From NCBI GenBank assembly GCA_964019695.1, contig OZ026525.1, positions 68,369,753-68,433,752 of the forward strand: a DNA stretch of 64,000 nt, read 5' to 3'. This stretch comes from Loripinus fragilis. Taxonomy: Eukaryota; Mollusca; Bivalvia; Lucinida; Lucinidae. Of this stretch, positions 14,601 through 29,600 are shown one piece after another. Every line of letters begins with the position of its first letter. The first letter of the stretch is position 1. Made by a program: the position numbers and the translations under genes. The notes under the pieces were generated by a model. The model had not been told where the DNA came from and did no database searches. It saw only the letters and a list, made by a program, of their open reading frames with translations.

Positions 14601-17600
14601 GTGAGGGCCCGGATACGACAGAATATTGATTATGATCTGGATCAACATCGCTTCTTCTACTTTTTGAAAAAGAGAATTTTGAAAAAAAGACAAAGCTTGA
14701 AAAATGTCCCAGCATGCAAAGAATTGACTCTTCCGCAGCTAATTGTGACTAAATCACAGGAGCAGTTAAGCAAAAAAATTAACGTAAAAGTGTGATTTTT
14801 TTCTTATCTATCAGTTTAAACATGTGTTTTGGGTGGGCAAAAGACGGTTCTTTTGAGAACCTACAAAATATATTTCCGCTGAGAAATAAGAAAAATAATT
14901 TTCAGTTACGCACTCTTATCTGGGTCCCTGTAAGTGTCATCTGCTGGTCCTATTAAAATGTCTCTATAGCAAATAGTGTGGACCTATATCAGTGCTCCGC
15001 TAGAAACAGTCTGATCTGGGTCCACAATGTCTGCAGTGGACAAAAATTCCACTCGTCCGCTCGTATTGACGAGTGGATTTTAGAAAGGACGAGTGATTCT
15101 TCCCAAAGCACTCGTCCTACAGGACGAGTGCTAAAATCTGCGTGTGAAACTAGCATTTTCTGAATGGCAGGAAGAGTTTTCATTGAGCCAAATACCTTTT
15201 CAATTCCGAAAGTAGAAACCGGATGTTGTGATTGCAAATGGCGAAAATAGAAGCTGCGCAGTATAATGCGCTGTAGTGTGGTAGACTGTATCGAAGTAAA
15301 TATTGATTCTTTCGGAGCACGTTTTCATCAATGAATTGTTTGTATAGTGACAGACTGTATCGCTGTAATTATCTATTTTTCTTCTTGATAACTGAATGTT
15401 GACAGGCGTAATAGATTTAAAAACCAGTCAAACTGGGGTTCTGCTAAAATGTCTGACATACCACAGTTCCTGCATAAAAAGCGGAAAGTAAACGCGATTT
15501 TGAGAAAAGTCGCAACATGAGTATTGAATGTAAAACTCTTTTTGTCAGTGTATGAGATGCAGTTATGAAACTGACTGCAGTGGGTAATATCATTTTAGCA
15601 GTGATATAAGGAACTTCAAAAACATCAAATTACCCCCCCTCCCCCCTTCTTTATTGCATACAATTTTAAGGACGAGTGCATGTGTTTGCCGGACGAGTGG
15701 AAATTGTAAGTCGCTCGTCCTGCAGGGCAAGTGCAAAATTGAAATATTTTTGTCCCCTGGTCTGTATGCCAAAATGAGTCCTTTACGTAAGCATTTAAAT
15801 GCAGCAGATGACTTCAGCAGATGACATTTTCAGATGCATTTTTTTTTTTTTGTAGCAGGGGAAGGTATAATATAAAGAGGAAACAAGAAGTTTTAGGATT
15901 GGCCCTGGCAGGTAAGAAACAGTAAAACCTGTCTAAAACGGCCACTCTCAAAAAGACCAAAAATTGTTTTTAAAGACCAATTTTCCTTTATTTGTTTGTT
16001 TGATTTGATTCTTTACATCCCATCAACAATCTTTCAGTTAAACAGGGACGGGTCTTCCTGGGTTGAACCAGTACTAAGCTAGGATAAATGTGTCTTGCTC
16101 AAGGACCACAAGGCAGTGACGTGGGTTGAGGCTCATCCTCTCAAGGGGAGCATTCTGCAATACTTTCGACCTTCATTAAGCTACCATTTGTCATTTTTGA
16201 CAAGTTTTACTAAATATATCATAAGGTGCCTGCCTCAGTTGATAATCACATTCCTCAGGATGATATTTTTGACTATCACCCTCTCAGGAAATGTAATATA
16301 ACATTTATATAATACAAACCTGTTGGTGGAGCACTAACTGTGATGACTTTGGTTGATGATGACGATGATGATGACGGTGATGGCCCTGATATTGAGTTTG
16401 ACCTGGCGAGTGTTGCGCTGCCTAGTTTAACTGTCTGACTCCCCGCCCTTGGAGACAGTATTGACGTGGGCCCCGACACGAGCTTACTGCCGGACACCAC
16501 ACGTGAATATGTACTGTTTTGTTTGTTTATTGTACTAATAACAATGTTTCTATTTCCTGAAGTCTGGTTGGTTAAATTACTAATTGTCTGTTGTTTGTCG
16601 CCTCCCGGCCACGCAACTTTCATCACATTTGATTGCAAAAAATCCCCTGATCCGCCTAGCACATTAGAGTCTGGTTTAGATTTACTGTAGTCCGACATTT
16701 CTACATCGCCATTTATAGAGCTACAAGCACTAGGTTTAAGTAATGACACTGCCCCTCTGTTGATCTCAAGTGGTCCATTATTTAAAACTTCCGGACTAGA
16801 CATCAACGGTCCATTTGATAAAATTTGTTCACTGTCACTAGTTTGAGATTTTAAATCGCCTCCTTTAGTCTGGTTACAGTCTGAATTTGAACTAGACTGG
16901 TCTGCGAAGTCTCTATTTAGCACTGGTTGCACTGATGCTGTGGGTTTCTCTGGTTTTGATGTGGAATTACCGTCCACAGAATTGCCTCTTTCCAGCTGCT
17001 TTTTGGTCAGGAACTGAGCTATACTTGTTTGTAATGAGACCACAGATTTTAACCACTGAAATAAAAGAAAAAGAATTGAACAATGAGATACACTTTCTCC
17101 CAACCCTTTGTATACTAATAAATTCTTCCATCTGGTTTAATACAAGGAGCCCCAGATGGTTCATTATGTATATCAAACGGTCACAGGTTAGGATTTCAAA
17201 ATTAAGATGCACTTAGTTTAAAAATCCTAGCAAACAGTGCAGACCTTGATGAAATGCTGCATTAAGCAGCATTTCATCAGGGTCTTCACTGTTTGCCAAA
17301 GTACTCGTTTAGGCGTTCCCAAATACAAAGGATCGAGTCATCCATTAACACTTTTTGAGTCTTGGACTAGACTTTCCAATCTAGATTGATATAATTTTTT
17401 AAGGCTTGGATGGTCGTTTTATATATTATAAGGGGTCACAGGTTAGATTTTTCAAAATAATTCACATATATATCCGAGTTTCAACAGGCAGAACTAAACA
17501 AAATTCCTCCACATTTCCTTGAAACAAACTCAATTTCCCTGACATTTTTCTTGGTACATTTCAATATATGGTATTTTTTTCTAATTGATGAGTACTGTAC

Positions 17601-20600
17601 TCTTTTAAATCCTTCCAGGGGTAAAGGAGATATGAAGGGGATGCAAAAGGAGTTCTAGCGATAAGGCGTATATTTTCCCTAGTTGACATTACAAACACCA
17701 AATTTTCAAATTGCCCTAATGTTTTTAAAATTAGTGTAGTTTGGCAGTAAAATATGCACAGTAGGCAACAAAATACTTTTCAAAGGGATTCACCATTTAT
17801 AATACCATGAAAAGGTGCACTTTCTACTCCCATCCCTCATTTTATGTCTTTATACTGGGTGCCGTTTAGACCAGACTTTGAGTCTAGTTGCTAGTTTTAA
17901 AAAATAAAAGTGCTGAAATGTTAAGGATATAAGTGCTCTTCACTTCCAAAGCCTTACCATATTCCTTCTGTGCATGCATACAAAATAAACCTAAAATTTT
18001 GACGTTTGTCATTGGAAAGATGCAACTAGTGGCTTTCAGTTTGTTTGTAGATGCTTTCCCCTCACTAGACCCAACATGCCCTTTACATATGTTGTAAATG
18101 TTTATAGTGACATGTCGTTGTCCAAAGGGCATCTTGATGGGTAAGAAAATATTAAGAATTTTATGCTGGAATTGTTTATTGATCTAGTCCTATGGAACAA
18201 ATACTTACTTGTTCCTGATCCTCTGGAGAGACTTCAGGTTTGTTCTGTTCTGTTCTGTTTGGGTCAGGAGGATCTAACGATGACCAGTCCATTGTTGGAG
18301 CTGATAACTGGTTGGGAGGATTCTCGTAGAATGCTTTAATAGCTGATGGTACCTGAAATAAATCAATCAAATCTCAGACTTAATACATGTAATTGCTGTC
18401 GGCATATGAAGGGGTTAAATTCTTTGACTCTGGAGGCTGATAGAATTCATATATGAGACTCTTCATTTTATTAGAACAGGGTTCATACAGGCAAGTTTGA
18501 GTAAAATTCAAGGACTTCTAAAGAATATCCTACAGTTTTCAAGGACTAAAAGTTAAGGAAAAATCTTGATTCTACTTCAGAAATGCTAGACTGAGATAAT
18601 GGAGACATTTGTACTGGAAAATTAGTATAAAATTGTTGTGCCTTTATTTGCTGCAGCATTTGCTGCAGCAAATAAAGGCACAACAATTTCATACTGATTT
18701 AGTTCTCTATCAACAGTACTACAGAAAATAGTAGAATTCAAGGATTTTTCAAGGCTTTTGAGTGATTTTCCAGTTCTTTAAGGCAGATTTAATTTTCAAG
18801 GACTTTTCAAGAAACCCTCTAAATTCAAGTACTTTTCAAGGCTGTGCGAACCCTGTAGAAATGTTCACTGCTTCCTAATGCAGAAATATTATTATACATT
18901 TCACTGCAGTAGCTTTCATAAATGCAGAGGTCCCAGGCTCAATTCTTTGTTTTGATTGGTTACGCCCCAGTCAACCATTTTTCAGTCATGTCTGGACAGG
19001 TCTTCGTGGATTGAACCAGTAGTAAGCAGCAGATATGGTGTCTTGCTCAAGGACACAACACAGTAACTACGCCGTCGATGAGATTCAAACTAGGAACCCA
19101 GCCTTCCATCCCCATTCTAAGGCTCTACCAACTGAGCCACTGCGCTCCTCATCAGGCCTTTAGAATCCATGATGGCTGTATTAGAATTTTATTTTACATT
19201 AGCCTATCATATAACATCACCACCGACGTGACTGTCATGTTTAGTACAGAGGGTGATTATGCCAGGCATTAAAGATGATAATCTAGTATGAAGATTAGTT
19301 AGGTAAAGTCTTGTAATAGAGGCCAATAACAAGAACGCATTTATGTATGGCAAGGTCTATATTATTGAATTTATTAAACTTCTTGGGAAACTGATAATAT
19401 GTTCAGCAATTCTTGCATTAATCATTTTGTTCCAACAATTTTTGGTCTTTTGGAGAAAGGCTGTTTTACAATGGTTTTACTACAACATGTATATGTTTGG
19501 TTGAGAAGTAAGAAAAAAATAAATTACTCTTTATTATCTCCCCTGAGATGACTCAAGGGTACTAATGTCATGCCAACCAAGAGTGACAGTGACGTAATAT
19601 TTTGTTCACAATTGTTAAGTAAAGCAGCATTTTGTACACTCCACTTCAGCTAACGGAAATCGATAGATCACTTGTGTATTAATCCTATCCTGTGGATAGG
19701 ATTAATACACAAGTGATCTATCTATTATAAGTCCCTGATAACTTTGTTAACAAAACATGACGTCACTGTCACTCTTGGCTGGCAGGACAGTAACTTACCA
19801 TGGAAGGCCGTCTTCTTGGATGTCTATATTTGATCCGGAATGGCGGATGTTTTCTGTGTATTTTCTTTAAAAAATCCATCTTTACAGCATGGTGGTTGAT
19901 CCGTTCATCAAACTTATCCCAGAGTTTTACACGTTCTGTTACACTAACAGTTTGTAATAATTTTTCATCCTGTAAATAGTTGAAATTTATATATATGAGC
20001 TGCGATCTGTGAAAACCTGCCTTAATGACATATAGGACTTTTTATGTAAAAATCATTTGAAAAACACCAAAAATTAAGAAATTTGACATGTTTCTATATT
20101 GCCTTAAAACCTATTCAGGTGGATAGTAGAATACAACTGGCAATTATTTCTGATTAAACTTCTTCGGTATCACGTCATAAGTTTCCATGGCAACAACATG
20201 ACCTTAGCAACTGTCAGAATTCTTAAAGTATGGTCAGTCGTTTTCAGATCATGCAAACTTCAGGCAAAAATGAATCAGTGTCAAATTTTCTGAATATTCC
20301 ATTGCACACATGCTAAGGATAATAAAAAAGTATGTTAGAAATAACTAGCATGTTTTTCATGCACCCGACTAACCCACAAATCAGGAATTTAACTTTGACG
20401 TCATTAGTAACATCATGACGTTTCCAACATTGCGTGTTAAAGTTTAGACAGTGTATAGTTTCAAAAGACCATATTTCCATGAATAATGGAGACAATTTCA
20501 TAAAATTTGCAGGATAACTTCTTAACACTTCTTAGATTAAGTGTGTGTAATTAACTAAATTTTGACGACTTCGTCATTAGACTGGTTTTCACAGATCGTG

Positions 20601-23600
20601 GCTCATATCAAATAAACATTGGAGAAAATAATGAGCAGCAATACGCCTACAAAATAAATATACTTAAGGAATAAAGAAACGCAACAAACACTTCGAGCCA
20701 TTGTAAGTATACAATATGATGCAAGAATCTAGTGCAAATGATATCTATCTATAGGAGCAGTATGTGTCCGTCAAATTACAGCAGGTTCAACTTAATTATC
20801 GATTAGGTAATCATTTTGGTATGCGCGTAACCAGCCTGACCCCCCATAGTAAATTTCTGAAACAGGGTCAATAAAAGCAAAGATTGAATCAACCATCGCT
20901 TTATTGTTTAAAAAAGTCTTGGCATAGATTGTGGATCAAGGGAATGATCAAATGTTGACGTTTCTGTAGGATTCTGAAACGGCTTAATGTCATTAACGTC
21001 AACTCTGAATACTGCTTGACTTTCTTTTCTGCTTGAGATTTATTCATTACAAGGACGTTTTGTTCAAGAATTATGACTTGAGATCTTCAGACGTCAAAAA
21101 ACCTCAATTCTGACGTCAATTTTCGATATCCTACGTTTTAATGGTTTCCATGATGTTTATGTGTTTTTCTATTGATAAAATGGTCCAGTGACAAAGTTTA
21201 GGTTACAGTTAATAAGTTTGCTGTTAATTCTCGGCATGTAATCAGATGTGTTCTCGTGCATTATGCCGTGTTTTGTTTGGCTAACGTCAATATAAACACA
21301 TTACCAGCCTATTTCTACAGTACCTGAAAAGTCAGTGTTTCCCAAGAAAGCATGTTCTGATGTCTCTAGGTTTACCTTATTCCGTATTTTCACCAGCGAC
21401 CCAAACCCGCCGGCTCTAAGTGACGTTTACCGTTTATTCACTACCATTGTGTATCTTGCCATTCAAGTAGCGCGTTTTGACGCAATATTTTACTGCATTA
21501 CAAATATGATTGGACGTTTGTTTAATTCGCACATTGTCAAGTCGACGCCAAATAACCAAACATGGAAAAGATGGGGTTTCTTGATCTTCAATTTGACGTT
21601 AATGTCAAATTTTACGTTTTCATATGTTTTCATCTTGTAGCGTTAAAAGTAGCGTTAAAATGACGTTTTGGTATTTCATCATATGCTATAAATACTCAAT
21701 AAGAAATTTTCAAAAGAGATTTCACCAAACCGTCATTCAAACACGCAAAAATTATGTTTTTGTCTGTTGCATTTCTTTATTCCTTAAGTATATTTTCATG
21801 TTTAACTGGTGATTTTTTTGTGAGATAATCTACAAAATAAATCAAAGGAGCTATCAAAATCTGCCTAATTCATTTGTTGAGGGGACTTTCTATGGAAGGT
21901 CACCCGCAAAAGTCCTACATTACAAACAATCCTGAAAACTTTCACCAGGGTTCTACGCTAACGTTTTAACCCACTAGCCCAGTCGGACAAGGACCTTGAT
22001 AAATGTACTTGTCCTGACCTAAAATGAACTAGCCCTGACCAAAAATGTGTTAATTTCAAGTTGTTAACAAATTGTACATTGCATGCATTAAAATGTCAGA
22101 CCAAATCATAATTGGGTTCTTTTCAATTGACCATACATTTGTAATTGTTTTCAAACTGAAATAAAAGCAGGGCTCTCGATCACCCGATTTTGGGGCCGAA
22201 ATTCTGCCCCATTACCATTGACAAAAAGTATGTTTTTCCCCAAATTCCAGACAAAAATTTCCAATTTGACAATTTTCTTTTCTACTCACCATCTTTATTT
22301 CATATAATAATAATACAAATACAGAACATATTGTTACATAATTAAAATTTGAAAGTGATTAACTTTAAACTTAATACATAACGAGTCATTAAGGACAATG
22401 TCAAATTTCTCAATTTTAGTTAAAACGCTGCTAATTTTCCCAATTACATGGGCCCCGGCCCGGCCCCATTCCCAAAAAGGGGTGTAAGAGCCCTGAAAAA
22501 AAAACTCAACAGCATTTATTTGAAATTTATGACCAATGACCCCTGGATCTGTAAACTGCTTAGACCAAGATCTATTTATTTTTAAGAGCCCTGTTCACCC
22601 ATGCATTAAACCAATAAAAAAATAGTATTTCTGGTTTCCTGACCCTCTGTAAGGGCCAGCACTTAACAAAGTAAAAGTCTCTTGCAATTTGAACTTTTGA
22701 CTAAATTGCAGCTGATGCACTGACAACCAGCCAGTTCAGGGGACAAAAATTCAACACGTTCGTTCGTAACTTTTGTTTGTTTATTTGCTTTAAGTCCCAA
22801 GTCAACAGCTATGGTCATGGTGGGACAGTCAGTTCACCTAACTACACTTTTTTCTGGGCAAGCTAGAACAAGCGGTTAACCAGTATTTCATGCACATACT
22901 TTTGCTTATAACTGACAACAACCCTTCTTGAACGATTCAGCTGAAGGGAGGAGAATGACCGTAGAAATTATTTCATGATCAATCTCCACAAAAGAAGGAA
23001 CCAACCAGGATCGAACTTGTGACCCCTGAATCAGCAGTCAGACTTGTATCTGTAGCCAGACACGTTACCAACTGCGCTACCCTGCCCGGTACCACTCGTA
23101 ATTAAGAATGAAATCTAGAAAAGACGAGTCATTCTTCCCAAATCACTCATCCTGTAGGACGAGAGCTTTGGGAAAGATTACTCGAGGAAGTCATATTGCA
23201 TATTACTTCCTTATGTTCTTTATTGCATACACTTTTAAAGGACACGTGCATGTGTGCGCAGGACGAGATTTTTGTCCTCTGCTGAGTTAGTTTTCATTGA
23301 TGAACATTGGTCCTGTTGAGAAAAGTTGACGAACGATTGACGGCCAACGGACACCAGAGTCATTGATATACTATTCGCTCACCCAGGAGCAGTCAACATT
23401 TTCAAACATCTCTGGAACCACTGGGCCAATAGAACCCAATTTTTTTATAATTCTTTATTAGCATACATGGGTGAAAGTTCAAAATTCACAAAATCCTGAA
23501 CTTTAGAATATCAGAATTTAAAACTTGCTGTACGCCTCCAAATTATCAAAAATTCAAGTTTAATGGTCAAATACCATTACGATAGACTTAAACTAAATCA

Positions 23601-26600
23601 GAAAAGGTATTATTACCTGTAGAATTCAAGACTTTGAGGCTGACTTTCCATTTCCATGGAAAGTCAGCCTCAAAATCCTGAATTCAGGAATAATCCTGTT
23701 AACTTTCACCCATGCATATAGTGTTTATATATTTACAACACAATCCAAATTCAACCCAATTTTATGTTTGTTCAAAGGTCCTGGTCACATGACCAAGAAA
23801 GCCGCCAATCTTATGGTAAAAACCATTTACAAACATTCTCCAGAACCAGTTAGCTGATGACTTTGGGACTTGGTATGTAGCATTGTGGATATGGGTCTAC
23901 CAAGTTTGTTCAAATGATCAACCTAGGTTGACCTTGACCTACTTAATGTGAAGGTCAAATCTGCTTCCTATAGCATTAGAATGGGAATTTTACTTTATCA
24001 AGTTGATTTTTTTAAAAAAAAGTTTAGACTAACATGAAAACTCCACAGTTTCATGGAGATGACCACAAAACGCTCACAACTTAATGTCGGATCCCATTCT
24101 CTAATGTTCTTCTATTGTATTTGGCTGCATACAACCACCCAATAGAATTCATCCAATCTCCATTTTTTCAGATTAGGGCTAAAACGTTGAGTTGCGGATA
24201 GAAGATCAGGGCAGGTTGTATGTCGCCATATACGGTTTTATCGTAAAGACTTTATATGTATTAATATAGATAAATAAAATATATTGTTTAAACTGAACCA
24301 GTTCAAGAATTGCAAAACTTTCATTTAAGTATTAACATACTTGTTCGAGCTGATACTCACTACTATGTTTTCTATGTGGTTTGGACACAGCCATCTGCCA
24401 GTCGGTACTGATGTGAGAGGGGGATCTAGGCAGTCGAGATGAAACATACATGGACAGTAGTCACATGGCAGTAAGGGAGCCACACGGCAACTCCTGAAAA
24501 TATCAACAGAAATATTCTCATAGGGTCAGGAAAGCAAAAAGAATTTTAAAGTGAAATCGCACCAGTAAAACACTTAATATTTGTGGCATCAAAATTTGGA
24601 GACGACATGTTGGCAAAGTTTAATAATTGAATGCCCTTTAAAGTTATTTTCTATTCTCACAGGCCATTAAAGGAAAGAATGTGCTCCCTATCCCTATTGG
24701 CTAGGATTGTTTTTTGGGGAGATTGTGAAAGATTCGCTCATTTTTCTGCCAAAAATCTCATTGAAATTGGTTTGATGGGAGAAAAATCTCATAAGAAAAT
24801 GTGATTATGCAAAAGATTTGCTTAAATTTTTCGCTAAAAATTCATAATTTATTGTTAGTTTTGGATGAATGGGATATTTTCTCCCATGATATTCTGAGTC
24901 AGAATTATCCCTGCTATAGGGAGCATATTCTTTCCTTTAATAGTTGCCATATGGGGAACATATTCTTTCCCCTTTAAGACGTAGTTTTCTGAATGTGAAA
25001 ACAGACTCTATAAGAGACTATTCAAAAGTTGGTTTATTGATACTGACACCAACACGATGTGTGTCCATTTATGGTTTAACTGAATTCGAAAGTGATTTTT
25101 CGCGGTTTTATAATTTGGCTTTTTGCTTATACTGCCAAATAGCGCCAAATAAAAGTACCCCCCAAATATAACTGTTTTACAGTATTATTTTCTTAACCAT
25201 CAGTGGAAACTGTTCAAACCTGTTTTGGTTGCTCAAAAGATAATTTTTAGCTTCCCCAAGTACTCAATGCTAACTCAGTCAGGCATGCCCTCCCTGCTGC
25301 TTTTTCTAAATTTTGTACAGAGATGAGAGTTCATATGCAGGATGTGTCAAATCACCCGTCTACAGGGTTCTGCCAAGACTGCATTTTTGCGCCATTTGAA
25401 ACATAAACGTTCCAAGTTTCCACTTAGTTTAGTTAGACCAAAAATATGTGTTTCAGGTAACAGGTCTGAAAATTTTAAGTAGGGTTGGTAACTTGGTAGG
25501 CACACATTTTTTTCTGACAGAAATGCCTTTCAAAATGCATAAAATTATATATATATTTCAAGAAAACCTGAAAAAATCCTAGGTTAGCACAATTATGGTG
25601 TTAAAATACTCACCTTTTACATATGAAACACAGCTTGGCTGGAAGTGGAACCATCCCATTGTCTAATTCATGAGCATGCTTCTTTTGTGCGTTTTTATCT
25701 TTACCCCACCATTTTCTTTTACTGGAACCTGTAACACATTTCAGAAGTTGAGAACAGTGCCGTGTACTGATTAATAAGAGATTTAACCCTTTGTTCATAC
25801 TGGATATCCTAGGTGCAGATCACAACATTTTGGGATTAATATGACAGTTTTAAACCTTAAAGCGCCAATCACTACTGCAGCAGACACGAGTTTTGCTACA
25901 TCTTTCCTAATTTTCGAAAAAAAATAAGGTATGATAGACGATTCTCATGGAACATCATACCTTATTTGTTATTATCGAAAAAGTGGCAAAATTTGAAATT
26001 GTCGTCTGCTGCAAATTATAGGTGGCGCTTTATGGGTTGACATTTGTTTCCAAATATTTTCATGGAGAACCATACAAACATGATTTTCATTGAAAATCTC
26101 TGTTATTAACTCTTTCCTCGGCGACTACTGATGACCCCAAACAGAAACAGATTGGACCCCGATCCGGCCGGACAAATCCGACAAAATGTATAACACTGAA
26201 GATAGTCCGGAATTTTTTTAAATCTGTAGACAACAAAACAAAAAGCCGTCTCCACAGTTTGCTTGTACATGGGTTAAGATAAACAAAAATTTTGAGCGTA
26301 AAATTGTAAACATTTACTAGCTATAACAAGTGTTTTTGATTCTCAAAGAACTGTCTCATTGAGACAGTTCTTTTGAGCACCCACAACATATATTTTGGTT
26401 GAGAAATAAGAAAATTAATTTTTTGGTACACTCTTAGCTAAAGGCCTGCTTGTAGAATGTTTTTTTAAGATTCCATTAAAAATGAAAAAAACTACCCAAA
26501 GTTGAACCCTTAAAACAGAAATGGACTGGTCTGATTAATAAGATTGGGAAATTCCATTCAGCGTATATGGGTTAAAATGGACAGGTCAAACAGTCTAGCT

Positions 26601-29600
26601 GGGCTCATGATTCACATTTTCAATGCTTCTGGACTGTGGTACATACACATTATTACTTTAGTAACTTGATCAGATAGGTCAGATCACGTCGAGTGGGTGC
26701 ACCAAGAACAGTCGAGTGGGGCACCAAGAACAACCGGATCATACAACACATGAACCAACCCATCGGATCAAGTTACTAAGGTAATGATGCATTTATTATA
26801 TACCTACAAAAAGTAGTACATGTAATACATCAGTTGTTCCCTGCAGAAAGAATTGGAAGACTGTATTTTGAAAATCAGCTTCCTTGAGTCAACCTTAGAA
26901 TTCCAAATGTCTGTAACTTTCTTACTAGTGAATGAAAACAAAGTGTGGGTAGTCACTTTCTGAACTAGACCGTATGGAACATTTTGGTACCAAATTTACT
27001 GTGTTTATAATTTTTGATTTGTGAGGTTCAGAAACCTTATGCAACGTCATCGCATATATATGATGTCATTTGAGATGTCAAAAGTGCAGATAACCGTTAT
27101 GTCTTTCGTTCGAGCATATAATATGTATATACAATAATAAGGGTAGTTTAAATGAACGATAAATTGAACAATTTAACAAGAACAGTGGAATTGTTAATAT
27201 TTGATTCAGATTCTGTCCCGTTTCTGGGTTTTACCCATATACAGTATCAGTGCAAAAATAGTTTGTTTTGTTGCTTTATGTCCCAAGTCAACAGCTATGG
27301 TCACGGCGGGATGGTCAGTTCACCTAACCACACTTTTTCCTGTGCAAGCTTGAACAAGCAGTTAACCAATACTTCGTGCACAGACTTTCGCTTGTAACTG
27401 ACAACAACCCTTCTTGAATGATTCAGCGGAAGGGAGAAAAATGACCGAAGAAATTATTTCATCATCAATCTCCACGAAAGTATGGGACCAGACAGGATGG
27501 GTAAAATATGTAGGATGGTGATACGGAATCAAAAAACCCTGGTAGGGTGATACAGGATATTGTATTTTTGTGTAGGAATAGGTAATATCAAAGGGTATTT
27601 TTTAACTTTTTACTCACCAGGTAGTGGCGTGGTACATGCAAGATCCTTCGGCAAATCAAACTGCATAGGGTTGAGAAGTTTGGCTGCCTCCACAAGTTGC
27701 TGTAATGGGTTGCCTGTAGTAACTGGAAGAAAAGGAACTGGCGGGATATATTTACTATTTTTTCCACTATTGGAACTTCCGCTTTTGGTCGAGGATGCAT
27801 CATCATCTTTCTGAAAATAGATTTCAACACAGGTTTAGATAAAAAAAAATTCAGGGTAAAATTGTAAATATTTTCTTACCCATCAATTTTAACATATGTT
27901 TTGGGTGCTCAAAAGAACTGTCTCATTGAGACGGTTCTTTTGAGTACCCACAACATATGTTTTGGATGGTAAATAAAGAAAATTAAATTTCCGTTACACA
28001 CTCTTAACTAAAGTTCCGTTTCAAATAAGAGCCACACCAGAAAATCAATCATTAAAAACCTATCAGCTTACAGGCCCCTAGATATAAGAGTGCTTAATAA
28101 CAAATCACTTTCTTATTTCTCACCCAAAAACAACGAAGGCATTTGAAATTTTACACGAAGCATGTGCATTATAATTTTTTGACGGAGAACATTATGTGTT
28201 TATCAGACTATGAAGATGCTGTCTGCAAAGAAACTAGCCAATAGCCATGCAAAGCTCAACTCACAGTACTCATTTAATCTGATCAGAACCACTAATCTGA
28301 TGTCTTTGATGTTATGCATGTATCAAATTAATACTTTGATGATGAAATCAAAGTTTTGCCAAGCCTGCTTTTTTGAGACATTTAGCACAAACAATTCCAA
28401 AATGACCCATTTTGTTTAATAAAATAAAAAATAATATACCACATTTATATAGCGCCCTTTTCATAAGTGTTCAAAAGCGCTTTACAATACATATCTACGT
28501 TATACAAAAAAGACAAAAATATTCTAAGATAGATAAAAATAGCATTTTAGAAAAAAAGCAATTCTGTGTGCAATAATAGCAATAATACATGTAATGTGCC
28601 TACAGTATTATACTTAAAATACTAAAACCTAGCATATCACAGAAGTTACAAAAATACACAATATGCAGCTAAATTTCAGGTACACTGTAAGTGATTGCAA
28701 TACTGAGAGTCTGAGAGTATGTGTCAGGAAGCTGTCTGATTGGAACAGGGGCCTATATAGATCGTTCCTGCCACAGGCCATCTGTCTGCAGGACACTGAT
28801 GAATTTAAAACTAACACTGTCTTATCAGGAATAAAAAATAACACTGTCTTATATTATATGTTCTACTTGTCCGAAAATATAATGCCATAGTCTTTTTGAA
28901 TTATTAACCATAGGACTGGGTAAATAAGTGAGTTTTTAGAGATCTTTTAAAAGAGTCTAATGTTTCACAGTCTCTGATTTTCGATGGCAATTCGTTCCAT
29001 AACTTGGGTGCAGCTGAAGCGAAGCATCTATCCCCATATTTAAATACCTTGGGTACAATTGAGTTCTGGGACTCAAAAAATAAAACAGTGCCTACGGAAA
29101 TCTTATATGAAAATCTAGTGGGACTCACAGGTAAATGAAACACTGGATCATATAGCCATGCATGAGGCTAAAATTAAAATTTGTTTCCCCTTACCCGACC
29201 GACCCTGAAAAAAGGCCCTACTCAAAAAATTTTATTTCAATTTTCAGTCAGGAATATTATTTTTTTTTAAATTTCATTGCAACCTGAGAGAATTGTCCAA
29301 TGTAAACATTGTTATCTCCGCAAATTGTGTATTTAATTTTATTGCCTATAGTAGGACTATACAGTAAAACCTGCCTAAAATGGACACTCAAAGATATAAG
29401 GTCATTAAGACAAATGAAATGGGCGCTAAATGCTTCGAAAGTATTGCAGAATGCTCCCTGGGAGCATTCTGCAATACTTTTGACCAGCATTATGCGATGT
29501 TTTTTTTGAGTTGCCTCTTAAGACAGGTTTTACTATATACAATTAAGTTTAAATGGGTATCCAATTTGAGATTTTTAGTTAAAAAAAAGTTTACGACCGA

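Noticed and set aside
5772..19149. Possible tRNA genes at the A/B-box pairs
   Set aside because: Boxes belong to repeated SINE heads with shared bodies and T-rich tails, without a full cloverleaf or CCA-end context.
21335..21640. 101-codon ORF in intron 6
   Set aside because: Lies inside a TIR element with scattered GACGT motifs; the composition is not protein-like and no homology is evident.
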